Positions 1-5,992 of a stretch of DNA of 6,415 nucleotides are shown here, in pieces. The stretch is taken from NCBI GenBank assembly GCA_947307285.1, contig CAMZIS010000079.1:1-6415 (forward strand). The letters are read 5' to 3'. A program made the translations under genes and the position numbers. The notes under the pieces are model-generated. The model was not told where the DNA came from. It did not search any database and saw only the letters and a program-made list of their open reading frames with translations. The stretch comes from an uncultured Peptococcaceae bacterium. GTDB taxonomy: Bacteria > Bacillota > Dehalobacteriia > UBA4068. Positions within the stretch are counted from its first letter, which is position 1; each line of letters starts with the position of its first letter.

Positions 1-137
1 TCCTCAATCAGGCCTGCTTCATCACCGGGTTCGAGGGCAACTGGATGCGGGTGCAGCGGGAGACCAAAAAAGGGACCCTGGAAAGATTGCTGCCCGTTTC
101 CGCCGTGCGTTCCGTTGAGCTGCTGCAGGAGGACTGA
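1..137 (+). CDS. C-terminal fragment of a small hypothetical protein, possible small beta-barrel fold
   Basis: This is the 3' end of a gene that begins left of the window. Codons run from base 3 and give 44 residues ending in ELLQED before TGA at 135-137. I do not recognise the family with certainty. The visible part reads as alternating beta strands, with GNWMRV at residues 12-17 and LLPVSAVRSVEL at 29-40. Such a pattern, a Trp strand followed by a strand ending in 'S-V-E', is typical of short Sm-like or SH3-like barrels, but the fold is inference. The last 30 residues align without gaps to the C-terminus of the next gene product, sharing W, M, V, E, K, L, V, V. The stop codon is two bases before the next start, and the downstream ribosome binding site lies inside this gene, so the two are probably translated from one mRNA. 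Confidence 0.7.
   Translation, partial: LNQACFITGFEGNWMRVQRETKKGTLERLLPVSAVRSVELLQED
127..132 (+). promoter_or_regulatory. Ribosome binding site of the 118-residue protein
   Basis: AGGAGG lies seven bases before the ATG at 140, inside the last codons of the preceding gene. It supports ATG 140 rather than the other possible start at 115, which lies in a different frame. Confidence 0.75.
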
Positions 138-139
138 CT

Positions 140-496
140 ATGGAATATATTGCTTTTGCATTCGGCATCTTCGGCTTCATGGCTTTCATGAGCCTTTCTT
201 CCCTGAAAAGCCGCGTCCGCAGTCTGGAAGCGCAGATGCGCTCCCTGCAGGGCACGGACTACGCCGCGGAAAAGGCTTCCCTCGTAGAGGCGGCCAAGGC
301 CTATATCGGCAAGCCGGTGAAGCTGAGCTTCAAAGAAGACGAAGAGGACCCGGACGCTATCTTTTCCGGTCAGAAAATGGGGACCTGCACCTTGCTTGAC
401 GTTGACTCGGACTGGATGCTGGTCCATATCGAGCATCATAAGGTGGTCAAGGACAAGCTGATCCGGGTTGATTGCGTAAGCGGCATCAGCGGCTGA
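140..496 (+). CDS. Small membrane-anchored hypothetical protein with C-terminal beta-rich domain
   Basis: The product has 118 residues and begins at an ATG with a good AGGAGG site. Residues 3-20 form one hydrophobic segment (IAFAFGIFGFMAF), most likely an N-terminal membrane anchor. Residues 22-37 (KSRVRSLEAQMRSLQ) look like a short coiled coil, and a charged linker follows. Residues 56-118, starting at IGKPVKLSF and ending DCVSGISG, alternate hydrophobic and polar residues as in a small beta-barrel. The domain contains GTCTLLDVDSDWMLV and an acidic loop, KEDEEDPD. It is expected at the cytoplasmic membrane with the domain probably inside the cell, given the positive residues just after the anchor. 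I know similar short proteins only as conserved hypotheticals of Bacillota. It forms a pair with the preceding gene and is followed by a strong terminator. No function can be assigned. Confidence 0.8.
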   Translation: MEYIAFAFGIFGFMAFMSLSSLKSRVRSLEAQMRSLQGTDYAAEKASLVEAAKAYIGKPVKLSFKEDEEDPDAIFSGQKMGTCTLLDVDSDWMLVHIEHHKVVKDKLIRVDCVSGISG

Positions 497-524
497 CGGC
501 AGTACATATTGACTGAAGCATAAC

Positions 525-560
525 AAAAAGCGAAGCAAATTCAGATTGCTTCGCTTTTTT
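525..560. terminator. Bidirectional intrinsic terminator between convergent operons
   Basis: A perfect 14-bp inverted repeat pairs 525-538 (AAAAAGCGAAGCAA) with 546-559 (TTGCTTCGCTTTTT), with a seven-base loop. On the + strand the stem is followed by a run of six T, ending at 560. On the - strand the complement of 525-529 supplies a T run. It sits 28 bases after the + strand stop at 496 and 25 bases after the murF stop at 585, so it should end transcription from both sides. Confidence 0.92.
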
Positions 561-584
561 GCAGCTTATGCAGTATATCAGCGG

Positions 585-1925
585 TCACGCCAGCTCCTGC
601 AGGGCCTGGACGATGCGGCCCAGCTTCATGGCGTTGGAGGCCTTGACCAGCACCGTGTCTCCGGGTCGGATCAGCGTATCCAGAGCGGCGATGGCTTCAT
701 CCACCGTGGGGAACCAGGGGCAGTCCGCCCCGGCCCCGGCTTGGATGTCCCGGGCCAGCTCGCCCACGGCAATCACCAGCTCGGCGGCTTCTCTGCCGTT
801 TTGTCCCACTGCCCGGTGGAGCTCCCGCGAATCCTCGCCCAGCTCGTACATGTCGCCCAGCACGGCCACCCTGCGGCCGGACATGGCGGCCAGAGAGGCC
901 AGGGCGGCCTTGGTGGAACTGGGATTGGCGTTGTAGGTGTGGTCGATCACGGTGCAGCGGGGGCCTTTGACGATATTGCCCCGTCCCGCCAGCGGCGCGA
1001 AAGCGGCCACGCCCCGGGCGATCTCGGCGTCGCTCATGCCCAGCTCTTTGCCGATGGCGTAGGCGGGCAGCATGCTGTATACCAGGTGTCGTCCCTGATA
1101 GATGGTGGACAGGCGGCAGCCCGCTATGGTGCAGGCGCAGCCTTCCGGCCCGTTTTCGATATCCACAGCCTGTACGTCGCTGTTTCCTTCAGTGCCGAAG
1201 AGACGGCGGCGTACGCCCGTGGGCGGCAGATAATCCCGCAGCAGGTCGTCGTCCCCGTTCAGCAGGGCCAGCCCTCCGGCGGGGATATGGGCCATCATCT
1301 CGGTCTTGGCCCGCAGCACGCCGCGGCGGTCGCCCAGGGCCTCCAGATGAGCGTGTCCGCAGTTGGTGATCATGCCGATATCGGGGCGGCTGATGCCGGC
1401 CAGATAGTCCATCTCGCCGAAATCGCTGATGCCCATTTCGATTACGGCCACGTCGAAGCTGTCGTCCAGCCGGCACACGGTCAGGGGCACGCCCAGATCG
1501 TTGTTGAGGTTCTTCTCCGTCATCAGCACGGAGAATTTCTGCTTCAGCACGGCGGCGATCATTTCCTTGGCCGTGGTCTTGCCCACGCTGCCGGAGACGC
1601 CGATCACCGAGCCGCGGAACAGGCCGCGATACCAGCGGCCGATGTCGCCCAGGGCCTTGCCGCTGTCGGCGACTTCGATATAGGGGAGAGCGCCCGCCTT
1701 TTCCGGACGACTGCCCAGGGCGGCAACCGCGCCCGCGGTCCGGGCCGCCTCTATATAGTCGTTGCCGTCGGAGCGCTCGCCTACGAAGGCGGCGAACAGA
1801 GAGCCCTCGCCGGCTTCCTGGTTGTCCCGCACCACAGAGGTCACGGGGATGTTCAAAGCCGCGGCGTCGCCGTGGAAGACGCCGCCGGTGGCTTTGACGA
1901 TATCGTTAAGGGTAACGTTTTTCAT
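585..1925 (-). CDS. murF: UDP-N-acetylmuramoyl-tripeptide--D-alanyl-D-alanine ligase
   Basis: MurF uses ATP to add D-Ala-D-Ala to UDP-MurNAc-tripeptide, the last cytoplasmic step in making the pentapeptide precursor. The 446 residues match the family's usual length and three-domain plan. The N-terminal substrate domain covers about 1-100. The central ATPase domain has the P-loop GVSGSVGKTT (109-118), NLNNDLGVP (139-147), EMG (163-165), NCGHAHLEALG (188-198) and RAKTEM, whose Lys207 fits the carbamylated lysine of Mur ligases. The C-terminal domain starts near GRH (278-280) and contains TYNANP (330-335) and VLGDMYELG (355-363). The ATG at 1925 has GGAG six bases upstream. The gene begins 30 bases after ddl, which supplies its substrate. 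Oddities are IDH instead of the usual DD before the YNANP motif, KASNAMKLG (428-436) where KGSRxMxxE is usual, and HLVYSMLPA where NAL(A/A) is usual. The identity as MurF is still firm from length, motifs and neighbour. Confidence 0.94.
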   Translation of the reverse strand: MKNVTLNDIVKATGGVFHGDAAALNIPVTSVVRDNQEAGEGSLFAAFVGERSDGNDYIEAARTAGAVAALGSRPEKAGALPYIEVADSGKALGDIGRWYRGLFRGSVIGVSGSVGKTTAKEMIAAVLKQKFSVLMTEKNLNNDLGVPLTVCRLDDSFDVAVIEMGISDFGEMDYLAGISRPDIGMITNCGHAHLEALGDRRGVLRAKTEMMAHIPAGGLALLNGDDDLLRDYLPPTGVRRRLFGTEGNSDVQAVDIENGPEGCACTIAGCRLSTIYQGRHLVYSMLPAYAIGKELGMSDAEIARGVAAFAPLAGRGNIVKGPRCTVIDHTYNANPSSTKAALASLAAMSGRRVAVLGDMYELGEDSRELHRAVGQNGREAAELVIAVGELARDIQAGAGADCPWFPTVDEAIAALDTLIRPGDTVLVKASNAMKLGRIVQALQELA

Positions 1926-1955
1926 GGAAACTCCGAAGTGATCTGCTTTACGCAG

Positions 1956-2993
1956 TTATTTTTCGTATTTAGCCAGGGAGAGGTCGACGATGCGCTGGCA
2001 CAGCTCAGCGTAGGAGATGCCGGCCGCCGCCGCCTCCTGGGGCACCAGGGAGGTGGGGGTCATGCCGGGCAGGGTGTTGATCTCCAGCAGCCAGATGGAG
2101 CCGTCGGGGCAGAGGATGAAATCGGCCCGGGAATAGACTTCCAGATCAAGGGCGCGGAAAGCTTTGAGAGCCGCTTCCTGCAAACGGGCCGTGGTATCGG
2201 CGTCGATCGGGGCCGGACAGATTTCCCGGCAAGCTCCCGCCTGGTACTTCATAACGTAATCGAAAAATCTATGTTCGCAAACGATCTCGATGGGGGGCAG
2301 GGCTCGGTCGCCCAACAGTCCCACCTGGACCTCGCGGCCGCGGATATAAGGCTCCACCAGCGCGTCGTCGTCGCAGGCGAAGACCGCCTGCAGGGCGTCG
2401 TCCAGTCCGGACATGTCCTCCAGCAGGGTGGTGGCTACGCTGGAGCCGCCGTGGCAGGGCTTGACGAAGCAGGGCAGGGGCAGGTCTTTCGGTACTTCCC
2501 CGCCGCGCCGGATGACGCATCCTGCCGGCACCTGCAGACCGGACGCGGCAAACATCAGCTTGGCGCTGGGCTTATCCATGGCCAGAGCACTGGGCAGGGC
2601 CCCGCCGCCGGTATATTTGATGCCGAGCAGGTCCAGCATGGCCTGAAGATGGCCGTTTTCGCCGTCCGCGCCGTGCACGCCGATGAACACGATATCAGCG
2701 GCCCGGCACACGTCTATGACCCGCTCGCCGATGCGGCTTTCGGAAGTGTCGCGGCGCTGGGCCCGCAAAGCATCCAGATCAGGCGCGGCCGTGGAGATGC
2801 CGGCTTCCCTGATGGGCCCGCCCCCGGCGAAAAAGGCGTCCATATCGTCGATGGGGTCTTCCACGCCTAAAAACAGGTCCACCACAGCCACCTGATGCCC
2901 TTTCTCACGCAGAGCCTCGGCTATCTTGACGCTGCTGGTCAAAGAAACGTCTCTTTCCGGCGACAGACCGCCGGCCAAAACCAAAATGCGCAT
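1956..2993 (-). CDS. ddl: D-alanine--D-alanine ligase
   Basis: Ddl joins two D-alanines with ATP in the cytoplasm, giving the dipeptide used by MurF. The 345 residues have the ATP-grasp layout. The N-terminal motif is GGLSPERDVSLTS (8-20), with Glu13 as the D-Ala1-binding glutamate. HGADGENG lies at 107-114 and YTGGGALPSALAMDK at 127-141. KPCHGGSSVA (178-187) is the P-loop-like grasp segment. YIRGREVQVGLLG follows at 216-228. FDYVMKY (244-250) ends in the Lys-Tyr pair that in E. coli DdlB (K215, Y216) goes with D-Ala-D-Ala specificity rather than D-lactate. SRADF (288-292) and LLEINTLPGMTP (302-313) give Arg289, Asp291, Glu304 and Asn306, the Mg-binding and catalytic set. The ATG at 2993 is preceded by GGAGGA at about ten bases. 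Small departures from consensus are TGGG for TGSG and SSVA for SSVG. The gene lies between idi and murF in one apparent operon. Confidence 0.95.
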   Translation of the reverse strand: MRILVLAGGLSPERDVSLTSSVKIAEALREKGHQVAVVDLFLGVEDPIDDMDAFFAGGGPIREAGISTAAPDLDALRAQRRDTSESRIGERVIDVCRAADIVFIGVHGADGENGHLQAMLDLLGIKYTGGGALPSALAMDKPSAKLMFAASGLQVPAGCVIRRGGEVPKDLPLPCFVKPCHGGSSVATTLLEDMSGLDDALQAVFACDDDALVEPYIRGREVQVGLLGDRALPPIEIVCEHRFFDYVMKYQAGACREICPAPIDADTTARLQEAALKAFRALDLEVYSRADFILCPDGSIWLLEINTLPGMTPTSLVPQEAAAAGISYAELCQRIVDLSLAKYEK

Positions 2994-3024
2994 GCCGTAT
3001 TATTCCTCCGAAGTAGGGTGATAT

Positions 3025-3561
3025 CTAAATAATTATAGCACTGTCGGTCTGTTTCAGCAAGTCGATGACCCGGGGCGCGGCAAGGTTGAACCAGGCCGCG
3101 AAATCTTCCGGCCGCTCCCGCAGCATCCGTGATACCTCGTCCAGGTCCCACCAGCGCAGCTCGGCTATTTCCGCCGGATCCGGGGAAAAGCCGTCCCCTG
3201 AAAAGCGGCCCAGCAAAACGTGGTCGAATTCATGCTCGGTCAGACCGTTTTCGAACTCCGCCCGGTAGATGAAGGAAAAGGCCTCTTTCAGCTCGGGGCA
3301 CTCAAGGCCGCATTCCTCTTTCACCCTGCGCCGGGCGGCGTCCGCCACCCTTTCGCCGGGCCGGGGATGGGAGCAGCAGGCGTTGGCCCACAGACCCGCG
3401 CTGTGGTATTTACCTTGCGCCCGCTTTTGCAGCAGCAGCTGACCTTTCCGCCATAAAAAAACGGAAAAAGCCCGGTGCAGCAGGCCCGCCTGATGCACCG
3501 CCAGCTTTTCTCCGCAGCCCGTCTCCTGATCCAGTTCGTTAACCAGAATGACTTTTTCCAT
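3025..3561 (-). CDS. idi: Isopentenyl-diphosphate delta-isomerase, type 1 (Nudix family)
   Basis: The enzyme interconverts isopentenyl and dimethylallyl diphosphate in isoprenoid synthesis, in the cytoplasm and with divalent metal. The product of 178 residues is close to E. coli Idi (182). Seen motifs are MEKVILVNE at the start, VHQAGLLHRAFSVFL with the metal-ligand histidines (23 and 29), ANACCSHPRPGE with catalytic Cys63 directly before S-H-P, a Nudix-like RRRVKEECGL (77-86) and LTEHEFDHVL (107-116) with the two acidic residues at 109 and 111. I chose the ATG at 3561 because MEKVILVNE matches where Idi proteins normally begin. A GTG at 3576 would add five residues. Neither has a strong ribosome binding site, so translation may depend on the gene upstream. 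It lies 31 bases before ddl. Most Bacillota I know with an isomerase carry the unrelated type 2 flavoenzyme, so type 1 here is of interest. The family assignment is firm. Confidence 0.93.
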   Translation of the reverse strand: MEKVILVNELDQETGCGEKLAVHQAGLLHRAFSVFLWRKGQLLLQKRAQGKYHSAGLWANACCSHPRPGERVADAARRRVKEECGLECPELKEAFSFIYRAEFENGLTEHEFDHVLLGRFSGDGFSPDPAEIAELRWWDLDEVSRMLRERPEDFAAWFNLAAPRVIDLLKQTDSAIII

Positions 3562-3616
3562 ATGAATATTATGCACCGCCGGCCCGCTTTTGGCAAGGCG
3601 TTTTTGCCGCCCCGCC

Positions 3617-4651
3617 TTATTCCCGGTCCCGTTCCAGCAGACGAGCCAGCAGATCTGCTTTTATTCCGTCCACTCGACCGTAATCCATGGCCCTGCGGTA
3701 GCAGTCCTCCAATTTGTCGTGCAGGGCTTTGGCCTCAGCGATATGCCGTCCGCCCGCCTCGGTGAGCTCCATGATACGCGTCCGTTCCGCCTCCGCCAGG
3801 GATTCGTCCGCCACCCTGCCGCATTCGATGACCACGTCCCCTTCCCGATGGGGAGGGGCTTCCTCCGCCGCGATCACCGCGGTCTCCAGGGACGGCAGCC
3901 AGATCAGCTGCAGCTCCTCCACGGCAAGAGGATGATGGAAGAGCTCGGCGTAGATATTTTGCTGCTCCGCTGCAGCCGCCACGTCGGCCATGACGCTTTC
4001 TTTGCCGCCGCCAAAAGGACCGGTCAGGATGACGCGCCGCCCGGCGCGGCGGGAAAGAGGCTCCACCAGGCTGACCCAGCCCCGGGGCGTGACGGAGGAG
4101 GCAAAGAGATGGCGGCAGTTTTTATTCTTCTGACCGAAAACGAGCCCCATGACCTCGCTGCTGCTGCCGCCCGTTTCCGCCAGATTGTCCCGACTGCGCT
4201 GCAAAAGCGCGCCCGCTTCCGCCAGATCGGCATGGCATAGCGCGTAGCGGACGCTGATGCGCTTCCCGAGCCCCACGATCTCCTCCTTTTGCCGCCGCAG
4301 CTCCGCTCCGTCCCAGCAGACGCCCAGATCGACCAGCTCCTCCACAGCGCCTGGATAGACCGGGTCTATGGTATGAGGCGCCGTGCCGTCGATGACCGCC
4401 GCTTTCAGTTCCGGTATCACCACTCCGTCCAGAGAATCCACGTCGGCGGAGCATTGCCAGAATTCCACGTCATAACCCTGCTCCTGCAATTCGTTCCCCA
4501 GGCTGCGGATCAGGGTTGATTTGCCGCAGCCCGGCCCTCCTTTTAAGATGAATACCTGCTCCAGTCCTTTAAGTCCCTCTTTGAAGAAAGAACGGTAGCC
4601 CAGAGCCGTGTTGGCGCCGGGGAAAACATAGGCAGCCTTGCCTTGCTTCAT
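3617..4651 (-). CDS. Duplicated P-loop ATPase of unknown function (PRK06851-like)
   Basis: This 344-residue protein resembles a Bacillota family I know only as a conserved ATP-binding protein (PRK06851-type); its role is unknown. The first half has a full Walker A, GGPGCGKST (38-46), followed by CSADVDSLDG (67-76), VVIPELK and AVIDGTAPH (85-93). The second half repeats this plan: LTGPFGGGKES (209-219), HHPLAVEEL, IWLPSLETAVI. Lys44 to Pro80 and Lys217 to Pro253 are both 36 residues, so the halves come from an internal duplication without gaps there. In the second copy the Walker Ser/Thr is Glu and the acidic DG residues are lost. The C-terminus (about 304-328, with KALHDKLEDCYRRAMDYG) is charged and helical. 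No signal peptide or membrane segment is seen, so it is probably cytoplasmic. I prefer the ATG at 4651, which has AGAGGGAG seven bases upstream; an ATG at 4672 adds seven residues but has a poor site. It probably heads the idi-ddl-murF operon. Confidence 0.85.
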   Translation of the reverse strand: MKQGKAAYVFPGANTALGYRSFFKEGLKGLEQVFILKGGPGCGKSTLIRSLGNELQEQGYDVEFWQCSADVDSLDGVVIPELKAAVIDGTAPHTIDPVYPGAVEELVDLGVCWDGAELRRQKEEIVGLGKRISVRYALCHADLAEAGALLQRSRDNLAETGGSSSEVMGLVFGQKNKNCRHLFASSVTPRGWVSLVEPLSRRAGRRVILTGPFGGGKESVMADVAAAAEQQNIYAELFHHPLAVEELQLIWLPSLETAVIAAEEAPPHREGDVVIECGRVADESLAEAERTRIMELTEAGGRHIAEAKALHDKLEDCYRRAMDYGRVDGIKADLLARLLERDRE

Positions 4652-4658
4652 ATCGACA

Positions 4659-4666
4659 CTCCCTCT
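4659..4666 (-). promoter_or_regulatory. Ribosome binding site deciding the ATPase start
   Basis: AGAGGGAG on the - strand lies seven bases before the ATG at 4651. The upstream ATG at 4672 has only GGAAACGG nearby, so the shorter protein is favoured. Confidence 0.6.
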
Positions 4667-4683
4667 TTTCATCCGTTTCCTGC

Positions 4684-4712
4684 ACTATATGCCGCTTTTT
4701 GTCGGGGGTGCA
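4684..4712 (-). promoter_or_regulatory. Possible sigma-A-type promoter for the leftward operon
   Basis: On the - strand TATAGT (4684-4689) could be a -10 box, with TGCACC (4707-4712) 17 bases upstream as a weak -35 (three of six matches to TTGACA). It sits 33 bases before the ATPase start, in the 109-base divergent gap. The -35 match is poor, so this is only a candidate. I saw no better one in this gap for either strand. Confidence 0.25.
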
Positions 4713-4745
4713 TATTCGCATGGGGCAGGTCATAGGATCATGGTG

Positions 4746-4753
4746 AAGGAGGG
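4746..4753 (+). promoter_or_regulatory. Ribosome binding site deciding the start of the 388-residue protein
   Basis: AAGGAGGG lies seven bases before the ATG at 4761. This rejects the earlier in-frame starts at 4638 and 4740, the first of which would overlap the divergent ATPase gene. Confidence 0.8.
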
Positions 4754-4760
4754 CGTTCCT

Positions 4761-5927
4761 ATGGCTGAACTTATCCTGCCCCTCACCCGCACTCTGGTTT
4801 TGCCCGGCGGCTGTCCCGGACTGGGCTCGGTAGAAGCGGTCAGAGGCGATCTGCGGGACGTGCGCTGCGGCAGCTCCGAGGGAGAGGCATACTGCATGGG
4901 CGAGGCGGATATACTGATAGAGTATACGGCGCCTCTGCGTCCGGCCGGTCTGTTCGGGGAAGAGTGCGGCCGTCCCGGTTCCTGGCAGGCCCTGTTGACC
5001 TTCCCCTTTCAGCTGTGCGGCGCGGGCCGACTGCCCAGGGATCACGCCTGCCGGGTGGAGCTGGGCCCTCTCAACTGGACCATGGTGGCCTCCCGGGCCA
5101 TCGAGCTGGAGACCGCGGTATGCATCAGCTATGACCTGCTGGCGGAAGAGACGCCGGGGAGCCCGATGCAGGAACGAACGGACGCGGCGGCAGACGGCGT
5201 TATCTATCGCGGCAGGCGGGAAAAAGAGCGGGAAAGCGAGGGTGATTGGCAAATGGTCAGTTTAAAAGACGGGAGCGGTCAGGAAAAGCCGCTGGAGATC
5301 ATAGACCTGAGCGGCGAGGCGGAACCGCAAAAGATCAGGCAGGTTCTGGCCGACGCTTTGTCCGGGCAGGATAAGGACAGGGCAGAGGAGGAGCCCGCAG
5401 TAGAAGAGGAAGAGTATAGGATATCACTGTCCCTGAACGAAGAAGAGCCTGTAAAAGAGGGCAGCGCAAACAACAGCCCCTTGGCAGAGCAGGAGGAAGA
5501 TGCAGTACAGGAAATGCCCGTAAAGGAAACGCAGAGCGAAGGAGCGATGCCGAAAACAGAAGCGGCCCCGGAAACAGAAGCGGCCCTGGAAACAGAAGCG
5601 GCCCCTCTGCTTACGGCAAAGATCAGCTTCGAGGAGCCGGTTCCGGAGGAAGCCGACCCCACTCCCGTGCCGCTCGCCCCGGATTTCGCGCCAGATCTGC
5701 CTTTGCCTGTGCCGGAGAGCGCGCCCGACGCGGAGCCGACAGCTCCTGCAAAGGCTCCCGCGGAAACGGCGGCCCTGATGACGGCGCCGCCGGAGACGGA
5801 GCTCTTGCCTGATATACAGCCTGAGCCGCGTCCTAAACGCCGCTTCCGGGGGCTGCCGGGCCTGCATGTGGAAGCCTACGACAACGATATCGACGTTACA
5901 GCCTTCCACATCAGCATCAAGCTGTAG
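4761..5927 (+). CDS. Hypothetical protein: SPOCS-like N-terminal domain, long acidic Pro/Ala-rich linker, short C-terminal tail
   Basis: The product has 388 residues and three parts. Residues 1-125 look globular and beta-rich, with LVLPGGCPGLGSVEAVRGDL (12-31), GEADILIEY (47-55), LTFPFQLCG (79-87) and ELGPLNWTMV (100-109). This strand pattern recalls the SPOCS (DUF3794) domain of the spore-coat proteins SipL and SpoVID, but the match is from memory and weak. Residues 130-355 are rich in Glu, Pro and Ala, with no Cys after 121, and should be disordered. They contain three copies of a six-residue repeat at 265-282. The last 32 residues (357-388) change back to mixed composition: a basic patch RPKRRFRG, then LPGLHVEAYDNDIDVTAFHI. 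No signal peptide or membrane segment is seen. The start is fixed by a strong ribosome binding site at 4746. It diverges from the ATPase gene and may be co-transcribed with the YdcZ-like gene. A domain, acidic linker and terminal motif layout also occurs in SpoVID, which supports a scaffold role only loosely. Confidence 0.8.
   Translation: MAELILPLTRTLVLPGGCPGLGSVEAVRGDLRDVRCGSSEGEAYCMGEADILIEYTAPLRPAGLFGEECGRPGSWQALLTFPFQLCGAGRLPRDHACRVELGPLNWTMVASRAIELETAVCISYDLLAEETPGSPMQERTDAAADGVIYRGRREKERESEGDWQMVSLKDGSGQEKPLEIIDLSGEAEPQKIRQVLADALSGQDKDRAEEEPAVEEEEYRISLSLNEEEPVKEGSANNSPLAEQEEDAVQEMPVKETQSEGAMPKTEAAPETEAALETEAAPLLTAKISFEEPVPEEADPTPVPLAPDFAPDLPLPVPESAPDAEPTAPAKAPAETAALMTAPPETELLPDIQPEPRPKRRFRGLPGLHVEAYDNDIDVTAFHISIKL
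5553..5606 (+). repeat. Three tandem copies of an 18-bp in-frame repeat
   Basis: Units start at 5553, 5571 and 5589 with consensus GAAACAGAAGCGGCCCCG. They differ at the first base of unit 1 and at the last two positions. In frame they encode (K/E)TEAA(P/L), in the disordered linker of the 388-residue protein. Near-identity at the DNA level suggests recent slippage or unequal recombination. Confidence 0.9.
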
Positions 5928-5971
5928 CGGATAGCTGGAATACATAATGGAAGCCGGGCCTGCCCACACTA

Positions 5972-5992
5972 TCCTCAGTATTTGAGGAGGTG
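5972..5992 (+). promoter_or_regulatory. Ribosome binding site of the YdcZ-like gene, overlapped by a small hairpin
   Basis: GAGGAGGTG (5984-5992) lies five bases before the ATG at 5998, a near-perfect site. The stem TCCTCA (5972-5977) with TGAGGA (5983-5988), loop GTATT, covers its first half. The site is clear; any regulatory effect of the six-bp stem is speculative. Confidence 0.6.

Noticed and set aside
546..2870. A 774-codon open frame on the + strand, antisense to murF and most of ddl
   Set aside because: Its first codon base pairs with the third codon base of murF and ddl, which share a frame. Those wobble bases are mostly G or C, so T-initial stops almost never arise. The translation has no recognisable family and both opposite genes are firmly identified.
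1956..2993. The ligase as a VanA-type D-Ala-D-Lac enzyme
   Set aside because: It keeps the Lys-Tyr pair of D-Ala-D-Ala ligases, lies next to murF, and no vanH or vanX-like gene is nearby.
3577..3616. Terminator between the ATPase and idi
   Set aside because: Only a short GGCAA/TTGCC stem is present on the - strand, followed by CAAAAGCGG rather than a T run, so it is not a convincing terminator.
4638..4760. Longer N-terminus for the 388-residue protein, from ATG 4638 or 4740
   Set aside because: The first start overlaps the divergent ATPase gene and neither has a good ribosome binding site, whereas ATG 4761 has AAGGAGGG at seven bases.
4673..4760. Promoter for the rightward genes in the divergent gap
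   Set aside because: I found no pair of -35 and -10 boxes with acceptable spacing on the + strand, so none is annotated.
4569..5252. A 227-codon open frame on the - strand under the 388-residue protein gene
   Set aside because: It overlaps the start of the ATPase and the head of a gene with a strong ribosome binding site; its translation is low in recognisable motifs and looks like a shadow.
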